Positions 16,601 to 26,229 of a stretch of 64,000 bases of DNA are shown here, one piece after another (position 1 is the first letter of the stretch; every line of letters begins with the position of its first letter). The stretch is from contig JAIQFR010000002.1 in the NCBI GenBank assembly GCA_020073205.1, positions 59,370 to 123,369 of the forward strand. The letters are read 5' to 3'. The translations under genes were made by a program, and so were the position numbers. Source of the stretch: Terriglobia bacterium. Lineage in GTDB: Bacteria > Acidobacteriota > Polarisedimenticolia > Polarisedimenticolales > JAIQFR01. Under the pieces are notes generated by a model. It did not search any database. It worked only from the letters and a program-made list of their open reading frames with translations, and was not told the origin of the DNA.

Positions 16601-16948
16601 GATCAGAGGGTTCCTCGGATCCAAGGCTACGCATCCGATGGAATACGAGCCCTGCCCGTCGAAGATCGGGGTCCAGGTGGTGCCGGCGTTCGTCGATTTC
16701 CACACGCCGCCGGAGGCGACGGCCAGATACCACGTGCTGCGACGGGTCGGGTGGATCGCGATATCGTCCACGCGGCCCGACATCAGCGCCGGCCCGATTC
16801 CGCGGAGAACGAGCCCGGCGAACGTCTCGGGCTTCATGCGCGTGGCGGGTTTCACGGAATCGTCCTTCGCGGGGGGAGCCTTGGCGACGGCCGCGGCGAG
16901 CGACAGGACGACGACGACTCCTAGGGACAACGCGACGGCACGCTTCAT
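13643..16948 (-). CDS. Large exported BNR/sortilin-like beta-propeller protein
   Basis: This 1101-residue protein has a signal peptide (RAVALSLGVVVVLSLAAAVA) and many BNR/Asp-box repeats in its first 750 residues, each of the form S-T-D-G-G-x-S/T-W (for example YRSTDGGVSWDNV, YKTTDNGKAWKKV, LKSGDRGRTWASI). These build one or two seven-bladed beta-propellers of the VPS10/sortilin or xyloglucanase-like type. A C-terminal region (about 800-960) looks like an immunoglobulin-like domain (VAWDLRYPPVS), followed by a helical segment. Such proteins are widespread in Acidobacteriota and Bacteroidota, secreted, and mostly of unknown function. No catalytic residues of a known hydrolase can be assigned. 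The ribosome site AGAGAGG precedes the start. Confidence 0.8.
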   Translation of the reverse strand: MKRAVALSLGVVVVLSLAAAVAKAPPAKDDSVKPATRMKPETFAGLVLRGIGPALMSGRVDDIAIHPTRRSTWYLAVASGGVWKSTNAGTTWTPIFDGQGSYSIGCVALDPRNPLIVWVGTGENNSQRSVGYGDGVYRSTDGGVSWDNVGLKASEHVGKILLDPRNTGVVYVAAQGPLWAGGGDRGLYKTTDNGKAWKKVLEISENTGVTDVVMDPRDSAVLYAASYQRRRHVWGLIDGGPESAIWKTTDAGATWKKLENGLPKEEMGRIGLAISPASPDTVYATIEAANKAGGFYRSTDAGGSWEKMSATVSGAAQYYQEIFPDPKVVDRVYMMDTWMQVTDDAGRTFRKVGEKYKHVDNHALFIDPDDTDHLIAGCDGGVYETFDRAATWAFKANLPVAQFYRVAVDEAAPFYNVYGGTQDNNTMGGPSRTATAHGITNADWFVTVGGDGFQSRVDPLEPSIVYSESQYGGLGRFDRRTGEVIDIQPQPGDGEEPLRYNWDSPLLISPHSHTRLYFAAQRILRSDDRGDSWRAISPDLTRRTDRNRLKMMGRVWSVDSVAKNASTSFYGNIVSLAESPRIEGLIYAGTDDGLVQVTEDGGGTWRRVGTFPGVPEGAYVAYLLTSRHDADTVYAAFDHHKNADFKPYLLKSGDRGRTWASIAGDLPERGTVYALAEDPAGPGLLFAGTEFGVFFTTDGGKRWVQLKGGIPTIAVRDLAIQKRDGDLVVATFGRGFYVLDDISPLRAATPDLLGKEAVLFPVRPAFTYVPSAPLGLKEKSSQGDAYFTAPNPPFGAVFTVYLRDEIKTLKKQRQDREKEIAKKGGDVFYPTWDELRAEDREEEPALILTVTDASGNVVHRLSAPTKEGFQRVAWDLRYPPVSPTDLKPQVDDDPWAEKPIGPMAAPGTYKVSLAKRVGGKLTPLGETQSFVTSPLGAATLPEPDRAAVLAFSEKTSRLQRAVLGAAETVKEAQGRIDHLKKALFDTPKADPRLREEALALEGRLKDISMQLSGDETVASRNEPTPPSIVSRVQGIVYGQWTTTSAPTGTQRAAYDVAATRFGEILDRLRTLAAQDLPKLEGEAEAAGSPWTPGRIPMWRRE

Positions 16949-17061
16949 GGGGACCTCTCTGGCCGGCGATCGGCCGGCGTCGGAGAGAGGTTACCCTCTC
17001 GGTGACGCAAATTGAAGGAGGACCCGCCGGACTCCGTATCGCGCCCGCCGGGGGGTGTGGC

Positions 17062-17844
17062 ATGATCCCCGGCGTGCTCAGCCAGCCATGGCAGCTCTCC
17101 TTCATCCTCCTCGCGGCGTTCGCGGCGGGGATGGTGAACTCCGTGGCGGGGGGTGGAACGCTCCTCTCGTTCCCCACGCTGGTTTGGGCAGGGCGGGATC
17201 CGCTGCTGGCGAACGCCACCAACACGATCGCCCTCTGGCCCGGCTCCCTGGGAGGCCTCTGGGGCTACCGGCGGGAGGTCACGGGAAGCGGGCGGTTCGC
17301 CGCGGCGCTGCTCGGACCTTCCGTCCTGGGTGGAATCCTCGGCGCGGTGCTGCTGCTCCGCACCCCTTCGAGGACGTTCGCCGGGCTTGTGCCGTGGCTC
17401 ATCCTCCTGGCCACGGCGCTCCTGGCCCTCCAGGAGCCGGCCTCCCGCCTCGTGGTGCGCCTCGGTGCCGATCGCCGGAGCCCCGCCTGGTGGGCCGGCG
17501 CGGTGGCGTTCCAGTTCCTCGTCGGGGTGTACGGCGGGTACTTCGGCGCGGGGATCGGCATCCTCATGCTGGCCGCGCTGGGCCTTCTGGGTCTCACCGA
17601 CATTCACCAGATGAACGGTCTCAAGAACTTCCTGGCGTTCTCGATCAACGCGACCGCGGCCGTCTACTTCGTCGCCTCCGGAGCGGTGCTGTGGAGCGAC
17701 GGGCTCCCCATGGCGGCTTCCGCGGTCTGCGGCGGGGTCGCCGGCGCGGCGATCGCGCGCAAGGTCGGGCGCCGAGCGGTGCGGCGCGTCGTGGTGACGA
17801 TCGGACTCCTCATGGCGATCTCCCTCTTCCTGCGCGGGATCTGA
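17062..17844 (+). CDS. TauE/SafE family membrane transporter
   Basis: This is a 260-residue integral membrane protein with about eight segments and two related halves. Family landmarks are GMVNSVAGGGTLLSFPTLVWAG near the start and GVYGGYFGAGIGILMLAALG in the middle, followed by NGLKNFLAFSINATAAVYF. These match the TauE/SafE/TSUP family, which exports sulfite, sulfoacetate or other small anions across the inner membrane. The ATG at 17062 follows a G-rich ribosome site; an in-frame start at 17002 adds 20 residues without support. The sthA gene follows after 26 bases on the same strand, so the two are probably co-transcribed. The substrate is unknown. Confidence 0.85.
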   Translation: MIPGVLSQPWQLSFILLAAFAAGMVNSVAGGGTLLSFPTLVWAGRDPLLANATNTIALWPGSLGGLWGYRREVTGSGRFAAALLGPSVLGGILGAVLLLRTPSRTFAGLVPWLILLATALLALQEPASRLVVRLGADRRSPAWWAGAVAFQFLVGVYGGYFGAGIGILMLAALGLLGLTDIHQMNGLKNFLAFSINATAAVYFVASGAVLWSDGLPMAASAVCGGVAGAAIARKVGRRAVRRVVVTIGLLMAISLFLRGI

Positions 17845-17870
17845 CGGGCGTCGCAGGCGCGGAGCGGCGG

Positions 17871-19283
17871 ATGGAGCATTACGACGTCCTGATCCTCGGA
17901 GGCGGACCGGCGGGCGAGCGGGCGGCGATCGGCGCGGCGCGCATCGGCAAGAAGGTCGCGCTGATCGAGCGCGAGAACGTCGTCGGGGGAACCTGCATCA
18001 ACTGGGGGACGATTCCGAGCAAGACGCTGCGCGAGAGCGCCCTGTTCGTGCTCTCCCTCACCCGGAACAAGGTCGAGGGAATCCGGACGGAAATCGCCGA
18101 CCGCATCACGGTCCAGGACTTCATGTTCCGGGAGCGACGCGTGGTCCAGCGCGAGCTCGAGCTGGTCAACAGGACGCTGGACAGGTACAAGGTCGAGGTC
18201 TTCGAGGGACACGGCCGCCTCGTCGACGAGCACACCGTGTCGGTCTCCGGTCCCGACGGGAAGGAGAACCGCCGATTCTCCGGCGACGTGATCGTGATCG
18301 CCACCGGGTCGCTGCCCAGCCGTCCCGAGATCGTTCCCTTCGATCACGAGACCGTCTTCGACAGCAACACGATCCTCCAGCTCCCTCGAATGCCGGCGAC
18401 GATGCTGGTCCTGGGAGCGGGAGTGATCGGCGTCGAGTACGCGTCGATCTTCGCGGCTCTCGGCGTGCGCATCGTCCTCGTCGACACGCGGGACCAGCTC
18501 CTACCGTATCTCGACCGGGAGATCGCCGGGATCCTCGAGCGCGAGCTCGTGAAGCTCGGCGTCGAGATCCTGCGGGGGGACGCCTGCGAGCGGATCGAGC
18601 GCGTCGGCTCCGAGCCGCCGCGGGTCCGCTGCCGGACCCGGTCGGGCCGCGTCCTCGAGGTCGACGCGATGCTCTACGCCGTCGGCCGCGACGGGAACAC
18701 CCGGGACCTCGGGCTCGAGGGCGTCGGCATCCGCCCCAACGCGCGCGGCCTCCTGGAGGTCAACGAGTGGTACCAGACGGTCCACCCGCACATCTTCGCC
18801 GTCGGGGACGTCATCGGGTACCCTGCCCTCGCCAGCACCTCGATGGAGCAGGGCCGTCAGGCGATCCGGCACGCCTACGATGTTCGGGGGCCTCGGGGCC
18901 GGACGACGATCCTGCCGTTCGCGCTCTACTCCATCCCCGAGGTGAGCTACATCGGCGAGACCGAGGCGGGGCTCCTCGAGAAGTCCGTGGACTTCGTCGT
19001 GGGCCGCGGCCGCTACGAGTACAACCCCCGCGGACAGATCATGGGCGACACCGAGGGTCTCCTGAAGCTCCTGTTCGAGACGGACTCGGGACGCCTCGTC
19101 GGAGCGCACATGATCGGCCACGGCGCGAGCGAACTCGTTCACATCGGCCAGGCGTTCCTGAACGCCGACGCCGACGCCACCACCATCGCCGAGACCCTCT
19201 TCAACTACCCGACGCTCTCGGACCTCTACCGTCACGCGGCGCTCGAGGCGCTCGCGGAGCGCCGGCGCAGGCTGGCGCGCTGA
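17871..19283 (+). CDS. sthA: Soluble pyridine nucleotide transhydrogenase
   Basis: This FAD flavoprotein is predicted to transfer hydride between NADPH and NAD+. It is 470 residues long, the normal size. It shows the FAD-binding LILGGGPAGERAA (residues 8-20), the NAD-binding VLGAGVIGVEYAS in the middle, the second FAD motif HIFAVGDVIGYPALAS, and the C-terminal dimerisation domain. The key diagnostic is GTCINWGTIPSKTLRE, where the second redox Cys of lipoamide dehydrogenase or glutathione reductase is replaced by Thr. This Cys-x4-Thr pattern is typical of SthA and rules out a disulfide reductase. The ribosome site is GGAG. The 3' end is convergent with the next gene, 7 bases away. Confidence 0.9.
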   Translation: MEHYDVLILGGGPAGERAAIGAARIGKKVALIERENVVGGTCINWGTIPSKTLRESALFVLSLTRNKVEGIRTEIADRITVQDFMFRERRVVQRELELVNRTLDRYKVEVFEGHGRLVDEHTVSVSGPDGKENRRFSGDVIVIATGSLPSRPEIVPFDHETVFDSNTILQLPRMPATMLVLGAGVIGVEYASIFAALGVRIVLVDTRDQLLPYLDREIAGILERELVKLGVEILRGDACERIERVGSEPPRVRCRTRSGRVLEVDAMLYAVGRDGNTRDLGLEGVGIRPNARGLLEVNEWYQTVHPHIFAVGDVIGYPALASTSMEQGRQAIRHAYDVRGPRGRTTILPFALYSIPEVSYIGETEAGLLEKSVDFVVGRGRYEYNPRGQIMGDTEGLLKLLFETDSGRLVGAHMIGHGASELVHIGQAFLNADADATTIAETLFNYPTLSDLYRHAALEALAERRRRLAR

Positions 19284-19290
19284 TCCCGTT

Positions 19291-20400
19291 CTACTTCGTC
19301 GACGGCGGCTTCGTCCTCTCCGACGCTTCGCGCCGGGAAGGCTGCTTCATCACGAATCCGGCGGGCGGCTCGAAGACGTCCGGCGGAGCGGTGGAGGCGC
19401 GCACCGACGTGATCTCCGTGCTCATCCCGAAGATCCTCGTCCGGCCCGAGGGGGTCGACTCGTCGGTGGGCGGCGCCTCGCGTGCGTCCCTCTCCATCTT
19501 GCCGCCGCGCATTCCCTTGGACCCGTCTCCCATCGCCGAGCGGCCGCCTGCTCTTCCCGATCGCCCGCCCCGCTCGGACCCGCCCACCCTGTCGCAGGAT
19601 CCGTCCTTCTCCACGATCACGTGAGAGCGGACGGGAAACCCCTTCGCCTTCCTCAGCTCCTTGTAAACCGCCTCGAATCCCTGGCCGAGCTGCGGCATCG
19701 CCCCCTGCGACGCCCGAGCCGCCGCCTGCATCTGGACGAGGTCGATCCCGATCGCCGCCGCCATCTTCTCGTTGAACTCTCGGAGCTCCCGGAGCCGGGG
19801 GGTCAGAGGCGTGGTCCAGGTGTCCAGGGTGTAGACGTTCGTGCAGGCCTGCTGCGTCTTCTCGTTGTGGCACACCTGGGTGCCGACGACGACCGATTCC
19901 TCGCTCGGGAAGCCGTTCACGTCCCCCTTCTGGCCGGTCGGCTTCGACTCGACTCGTACGGGGTCGCATGTCAGCGGGGGCTCGCGGCGCCGCGGAACCT
20001 GCGGCCGCTCCGGCTCGCCGGCCTCCCGAGGCGGGACCTCCATCCCCTTCGAGGACTCGAACGGGATGACCGTGTAGGCCTTGTCGCGCATGTCGATCCG
20101 GTAGGTGAGTCGGCGGTCGATCCGTGTGATGCTCGTGCTCGTCATCCCTTCCTCGCCGCCGGATCGCCTCATCATTCTCCCGGTGAACCGGGTCGCGGTC
20201 TCCTGCCGCATCTTCTCTCCCGAGACGACGAGGGTGGTCGTACCCTCGCTCGCCATGCGGCCCCGCTCGCCGAACCCCTCGAACACCGTCTTCTCGCTGA
20301 CGGTCACGTCCGCTCGAGCCGTGCCCGCGATGAGGCTGCTCGCCAGGATCAGGACCGCTCCGGCCGCCAGGATCACGGCGCCACATCGGGTGCTCGTCAT
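19291..20400 (-). CDS. Exported protein of unknown function
   Basis: This 369-residue protein has a signal peptide (VILAAGAVLILASSLIAGTARA). The mature N-terminal half has the look of an outer-membrane or periplasmic beta-rich domain: VTVSEKTVFEG, TTLVVSGEKMRQETATRFTG and RRLTYRIDMRDKAYTVIPFE, a pattern seen in DUF4412-like proteins that read out a modification state. Three Cys follow (LTCDPV, TQVCHN, QQACTN), suggesting a disulfide. The last 110 residues are disordered, rich in Gly, Arg and Ser. I do not recognise the function. It is convergent with sthA and divergent from the next exported protein gene. Confidence 0.65.
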   Translation of the reverse strand: MTSTRCGAVILAAGAVLILASSLIAGTARADVTVSEKTVFEGFGERGRMASEGTTTLVVSGEKMRQETATRFTGRMMRRSGGEEGMTSTSITRIDRRLTYRIDMRDKAYTVIPFESSKGMEVPPREAGEPERPQVPRRREPPLTCDPVRVESKPTGQKGDVNGFPSEESVVVGTQVCHNEKTQQACTNVYTLDTWTTPLTPRLRELREFNEKMAAAIGIDLVQMQAAARASQGAMPQLGQGFEAVYKELRKAKGFPVRSHVIVEKDGSCDRVGGSERGGRSGRAGGRSAMGDGSKGMRGGKMERDAREAPPTDESTPSGRTRIFGMSTEITSVRASTAPPDVFEPPAGFVMKQPSRREASERTKPPSTK

Positions 20401-20568
20401 CGCTCGTCTCCTCGAGCCGCTCGTGCCCCGGCGCGCTTCGCCCGGGTTCGATGTCGGGCGCGCAGAGCCTAGGACCGAGGGCCGGACACGTCAAGCTCAA
20501 GGGAACTTCCGCGTCGCGGTCCTGTCCAACCCCGGCAGCCCGGTGCGCGGGCGACAAGGAGTGAAGCC

Positions 20569-21483
20569 ATGACGAACTCGACGACGAATTGCCGCCGCTC
20601 CAGGGGGGCGATGCACCTGCCGGTGCTCGCGGCCCTTCTCCTTTCGGCGTTCCCGGGAGGAACCGCGTGGGCGCTCGACACCGGCTCCTATTCCATGGAG
20701 GTCCTGGTCGACGGCCGTCTCCTCACGGAATACGCCGCTCGCGGCACCACCTACGTCGAGGCCTCGAAGGGTCGCGAGTTCGCGGTCCGCCTGCGCAATC
20801 GGACCGGCGAGAGGATCGCGATCGGCCTCTCGGTGGACGGCCTGAACTCCATCGACGCGCGGACCACGACGGCACGGGATGCGCGGAAGTGGATCCTCGC
20901 CCCGTACGAGACCGTGACGATCTCCGGCTGGCAGACCGGCCCCCGCACCGCCAGACGGTTCTTCTTCACCACGGAGGAGCGGTCGTACGGCGCGTGGCTC
21001 GGGAGGACGGGGAACCTCGGCGTCATCGCCGCGGCGGTGTTTCGCGAGAAACGCCCCGAGCCTCCTCCCTGGTCCGGCATCACGAGCCCGCCCTACGGGC
21101 GGGTCGATCCGCAGGACGCGGAGAGCGGGCGCCTTGCCGGCTGCGCCGAGGGAGAGGCGCGACGCGGATCGGCGGATTCGGCCGCCTCCGAGCCCGGTCG
21201 CGCGCAGCCGCCGTCACGCTCCAAGACGGTCGAGAGACCGGTGGTTTCGGACGAGCTCGCGGCGACCGGGATCGGCCGGGAGACGCCTCACCCGGTCGTC
21301 GGGGTCGAGTTCGAGGCCGACGAGTCGCCCTGCGCGGTGCTTGAGGTCCGATACGAGTATCGCGACACGCTGTCCCGCCTCGGGGTTCTGCCGCGGCAGT
21401 CGCCGGACGACGAGCCGCTGAGCCGGCGGGAGCGGGCCCGCGGCTTCCGGGAGCCGGGATTCGCCCCCGATCCGTACCGCTGA
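20569..21483 (+). CDS. Exported protein of unknown function
   Basis: This 304-residue protein begins with a signal peptide (LPVLAALLLSAFPGGTAWA) and has the good ribosome site AAGGAGTG. Residues 30-160 look like a compact beta-sandwich: YSMEVLVDGRLLTEYAARGT, EFAVRLRNRTGERIAIGLSV, RKWILAPYETVTISGWQTG and FFFTTEERSYGAWLG. The remaining half is low-complexity and charged, with one short structured segment (CAVLEVRYEYRDTLSRLGVL). Similar proteins occur in acidobacterial genomes without assigned roles. It is convergent with the FKBP gene, with a hairpin terminator between them. Confidence 0.65.
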   Translation: MTNSTTNCRRSRGAMHLPVLAALLLSAFPGGTAWALDTGSYSMEVLVDGRLLTEYAARGTTYVEASKGREFAVRLRNRTGERIAIGLSVDGLNSIDARTTTARDARKWILAPYETVTISGWQTGPRTARRFFFTTEERSYGAWLGRTGNLGVIAAAVFREKRPEPPPWSGITSPPYGRVDPQDAESGRLAGCAEGEARRGSADSAASEPGRAQPPSRSKTVERPVVSDELAATGIGRETPHPVVGVEFEADESPCAVLEVRYEYRDTLSRLGVLPRQSPDDEPLSRRERARGFREPGFAPDPYR

Positions 21484-21504
21484 TGTCGATGACGGTCAAC
21501 GAGA

Positions 21505-21528
21505 AACGGGCGCCGCGTGGCGCCCGTT
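21505..21528. terminator. Terminator between convergent genes
   Basis: This is a perfect 10-bp inverted repeat (AACGGGCGCC / GGCGCCCGTT) with a 4-base loop, 21 bases after the exported-protein stop and 31 bases beyond the FKBP stop. A short T-rich run (TTTCTCGTT) follows on the minus strand. It probably serves both genes. Confidence 0.65.
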
Positions 21529-21559
21529 CGCTCGTCCGTTCCGGCCGACGCCCGGCGAC

Positions 21560-22333
21560 CTACTTCGCGGTCTCGGGCTTGGCGGTTTCGAGCTTCGCGG
21601 CGCCGGGCTTCGCGGACGCGGGCTTCGCGGCGGCGGGAGTCCCGCTGTCGGGCTTCATGATCTCGAGCAGCTCGACCTCGAACACGAGGGTCGCGCCGGG
21701 CTTGATCCCCGGGTTCCCGGTGTCGCCGTAGGCGATGTCCGATTGGCACACGAGCTTGCTCTTGCCGCCGACCTTCATGAGCTGCACGCCCTCGGTCCAG
21801 CAGCGAATCATCTGACTCAGACTCAACTCCGCAGGTCCGCCGTGCTTGTCGGAGCTGTCGAATACGGTTCCGTCGATGAAGGCCCCCGAGTAGTTGACCT
21901 TCACCTTGTCGGTCGCCTTCGGGCTGTCGCCTGTGCCCGGCTTGAGCTCGAAATAGATGAGGCCCGAGGCCTTCTTCACGGCCCCCGTCTCCGCCGCGGC
22001 CTTCTCCGCGTAGGCCTGTCCCGCCTTCTTCTCGCCGGCGGCGATCCGCGACATGGCCATCTCGTTGAGCTTCTGACGGAAGGCCTGGAGATCGACCCTC
22101 TTCTCGTGACCGAGGATGCCGTCGATCAAGCCGGCCTTCACGTACTCCAGCTCGGCGGCCGTCAGGCTGAACGGCGCCGCCTGATTGCTCAGCCAGATGC
22201 CGAGCGCGTAAAGGGCCTTCTGCTCGTCGGTGTCGAGCGCGGGTACCCCGGCCGCCGTGGAAGCCGGGGTCTGGGCCCAGGCCGGCGCGGCCAAGAGGAG
22301 GACAACGGCGAGGGAGGTGGCGATGAGCTTCAT
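21560..22333 (-). CDS. Exported FKBP-type peptidyl-prolyl isomerase (Mip-like)
   Basis: This periplasmic proline isomerase and chaperone has 257 residues: a signal peptide (SLAVVLLLAAPAWA), a helical FKBP_N dimerisation region (about 30-115, with KALYALGIWLSNQ and VKAGLIDGILG), an FKBP_C catalytic domain (about 125-215), and an Ala/Lys/Pro-rich tail (PAAAKPASAKPGAAK). In the catalytic domain KVNYSGAFIDGTVFDSS, WTEGVQLMKVGGKSKLVCQS and IAYGDTG are visible, all standard FKBP active-site segments. The Val/Ile-Pro of many Mips is Ile-Ala here. The ribosome site AAGGAGC is good. The Lys-rich tail may interact with membrane or envelope polymers; that is inference. Confidence 0.9.
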   Translation of the reverse strand: MKLIATSLAVVLLLAAPAWAQTPASTAAGVPALDTDEQKALYALGIWLSNQAAPFSLTAAELEYVKAGLIDGILGHEKRVDLQAFRQKLNEMAMSRIAAGEKKAGQAYAEKAAAETGAVKKASGLIYFELKPGTGDSPKATDKVKVNYSGAFIDGTVFDSSDKHGGPAELSLSQMIRCWTEGVQLMKVGGKSKLVCQSDIAYGDTGNPGIKPGATLVFEVELLEIMKPDSGTPAAAKPASAKPGAAKLETAKPETAK

Positions 22334-22415
22334 GAATCGTGCTCCTTGAGGGGCGAATCTCCGGACCCGATTTCGGGGCGCCCGGCTTGGGGCGGAGGTC
22401 CGCGGCCAGCCCGGT

Positions 22416-22424
22416 ACTATAGCA
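22416..22424 (-). promoter_or_regulatory. Extended -10 promoter of the FKBP gene
   Basis: The minus strand reads TGC-TATAGT, an extended -10 element, without a good -35 box. Transcription would start near 22409, about 75 bases ahead of the FKBP start. Only one element is seen, so this is tentative. Confidence 0.35.
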
Positions 22425-22500
22425 GAAGAGGGGGACCTCGGGCGGGGGCCGCAGCCGCCTCGTTCCTGTATCTTATGACGGCCCGCACGGAGGGAGATCC

Positions 22501-24636
<2,136 letters not shown>

Positions 24637-24650
24637 CGCGCTCCGAGCCC

Positions 24651-24680
24651 CCCGCCGGCGCCTTGTCGCGAGCCGGCGGG
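24651..24680. terminator. Hairpin between convergent glgX and truA
   Basis: This 9-bp stem (CCCGCCGGC / GCCGGCGGG) has a 12-base loop and sits in the 60-base gap between the two convergent genes. No U tract follows on either strand, so it is a possible factor-assisted terminator or mRNA end stabiliser. Confidence 0.4.
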
Positions 24681-24696
24681 AAGGTGAGATGCCGCG

Positions 24697-25485
24697 CTAC
24701 GGCACCGGGAACGCCGCCGTGATCGGGGGGAGCGGAGGATCGCCGGGGTAGCCGACGCGCTCCAGGAACAACCCGGACGGGGGGGCGGTCCATTGGGCGA
24801 CGCCCCCGCCGCTCGAGAGTGCCCTGCCTCTCAGGAGGTCTTCGAATTCGGCGGGACGCACCTCCCCCGCCCCGACCCGAACCAGGATCCCGACCAGTCG
24901 CCGGACCATCTTCCACAGGAAGTGCGAAGCGGAAACCCGGATCAGGATCAATGCGCCCTCGGTGGCGACCTCCACGCGATCCACGGCCACCACCGTGCTG
25001 GTCTGATCGTCCGGCTTCTCGCAGAAGAGGGCGAAGTCGTGCCGCCCCTCGGCGAGTCCGGCGGCTCTCCCCATCCGACCCTCGTTGAGCGGGCGCCTCA
25101 CCCACCACACGTACCGTTTCGCGAAGGCGGTCCGGCGTCGCGAGATCTGGTAGAGGTACGTCCGGGACACCGCCGAGTGACGCGCGTGAAATCGCTCCGA
25201 TGCCAGAGCGAACGACCGGAGATGAATGTCGGACGGCAGGGCGTCGTTGACCTCGCGGAGGAGCTTCTCGGCGTCGACCCGCCTCGGGAGGCGGAGGTGC
25301 GCGGTTTGCGCCAGCGCGTGGACTCCCGCGTCGGTCCGGCCGGCGCCGCCCAGGTCGAGGACCTCTCCCGCCGTTTCCGCGAGGACGCGCCGGAGCTCCC
25401 CGGCCACGGTCCGGGCGTTCTTCTGCGCCTGCCATCCGCGGTAGCGAGTCCCGTCGTATTCCACCGTCAGGCGATAGGTCGGCAC
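24697..25485 (-). CDS. truA: tRNA pseudouridine(38-40) synthase
   Basis: TruA isomerises uridines 38-40 in the anticodon arm of many tRNAs. The protein is 262 residues from the GTG at 25485, which gives the usual start (VPTYRLTVEYDGTRYRGWQ). The catalytic Asp lies in GGAGRTDAGVHALAQ, and further family blocks are RTYLYQI and SASHFLWKMVRRLVG. A longer frame exists to an ATG at 25548, but it would run through an inverted repeat carrying the promoter, and the extra residues are unlike TruA. With the -10 box only six bases upstream of the GTG, the mRNA may be leaderless. Confidence 0.92.
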   Translation of the reverse strand: MPTYRLTVEYDGTRYRGWQAQKNARTVAGELRRVLAETAGEVLDLGGAGRTDAGVHALAQTAHLRLPRRVDAEKLLREVNDALPSDIHLRSFALASERFHARHSAVSRTYLYQISRRRTAFAKRYVWWVRRPLNEGRMGRAAGLAEGRHDFALFCEKPDDQTSTVVAVDRVEVATEGALILIRVSASHFLWKMVRRLVGILVRVGAGEVRPAEFEDLLRGRALSSGGGVAQWTAPPSGLFLERVGYPGDPPLPPITAAFPVP

Positions 25486-25490
25486 GGCGG

Positions 25491-25531
25491 CATTATGCAG
25501 CGGCGTGGGGGCGCCGTAATCCTGCATAATG
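25491..25531. promoter_or_regulatory. Symmetrical divergent promoter region, truA / ferritin-like gene
   Basis: A perfect 10-bp inverted repeat, CATTATGCAG at 25491-25500 and CTGCATAATG at 25522-25531, is separated by 21 bases. Each arm gives an outward-facing TGCATAAT, so each strand has a -10-like CATAAT (5 of 6 matches) pointing at one of the divergent genes. The symmetry could also be a regulator site controlling both. No good -35 boxes are seen. Confidence 0.4.
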
Positions 25532-25617
25532 GGAGTTTGGGATCGCACGCCGGGGATGGGGCCCCGCGAAAGAGAATCCCGTCATGAGCGCGCCCGCACC
25601 GGGGCGAGGAGACCAGG

Positions 25618-26034
25618 ATGAAGAACAAGGAGCTGATCGGCCTGCTCAATCAGGGCATCGAGCTCGAGTACCAGGCTTTCCTGCAGTACTACTACCAGTC
25701 GTTGAAGCTGAAGGGGCTGGAGACCGCGCCGCTCCGAAAAATGCTGGCGGAGGAGGCCGACGCCGAGCTCGGACACGCGAAGGCGCTCGCTGAGCGCGTC
25801 GTGGCCCTCGGCGGCGAGCCTTCGATGAAGGTCGCTCCGGTGAAGATCGGGAAGTCCCCGAAGGAGATGATCAAGGTCGACTTGGAGCGGGAGGCCAAGG
25901 CGATCGCCCTCTACCGCAAGATCGTGAAATCACTGCACAGCACGCAGGGATACGAGTTGATTTACCGGCTCGTGCTGCAGATCCTGGGCGACGAGCTGAA
26001 GGACGTAGAGGAATTCGAAGCGTTCCTCGAGTGA
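25618..26034 (+). CDS. Ferritin-like di-iron protein (bacterioferritin/Dps-type fold)
   Basis: This 138-residue four-helix-bundle protein is predicted. Ligand positions are visible in helix pairs: ELEYQAFLQYYYQS (Glu in helix 1), EEADAELGHAKAL (E-x-x-H in helix 2), DLEREAKAIALYRKI (helix 3) and LQILGDELKDVEEFEAFLE (E/D-x-x-H-like in helix 4, with Asp/Glu). It belongs to the bacterioferritin-like or rubrerythrin-like superfamily. It is shorter than bacterioferritin (about 155) and lacks the haem-binding Met. The role is probably iron storage or oxidative protection. The ribosome site is GGAG. It is divergent from truA across a palindromic promoter region. Confidence 0.8.
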   Translation: MKNKELIGLLNQGIELEYQAFLQYYYQSLKLKGLETAPLRKMLAEEADAELGHAKALAERVVALGGEPSMKVAPVKIGKSPKEMIKVDLEREAKAIALYRKIVKSLHSTQGYELIYRLVLQILGDELKDVEEFEAFLE

Positions 26035-26042
26035 TGGCCCAG

Positions 26043-26073
26043 AAAAAAACCACCCCTCGGGAATCCCGAGGGG
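26043..26073 (-). terminator. Intrinsic terminator
   Basis: A perfect 9-bp stem (CCCCTCGGG / CCCGAGGGG, 3-base loop at 26062-26064) is followed on the minus strand by a run of seven T (26043-26049). This is a textbook intrinsic terminator for transcription from the right (the nucleoside-gate gene, 156 bases away). On the plus strand the A tract precedes the stem, so the hairpin alone could act for the ferritin-like gene. Confidence 0.8.
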
Positions 26074-26229
26074 CGGTCGATCTCAGGACCAGCGCCGGTC
26101 CTAACTCGCTGAATGTTTGGATACCGGTCGGGTCAACGGCTGTCAAGCGCTTTTCCTGAGAATCGTCCGAACGCGAGACGGCCGCGTGGTGGAGGAATTA
26201 GAAGAACAAGCGACGCAAGTACCGCCGGG

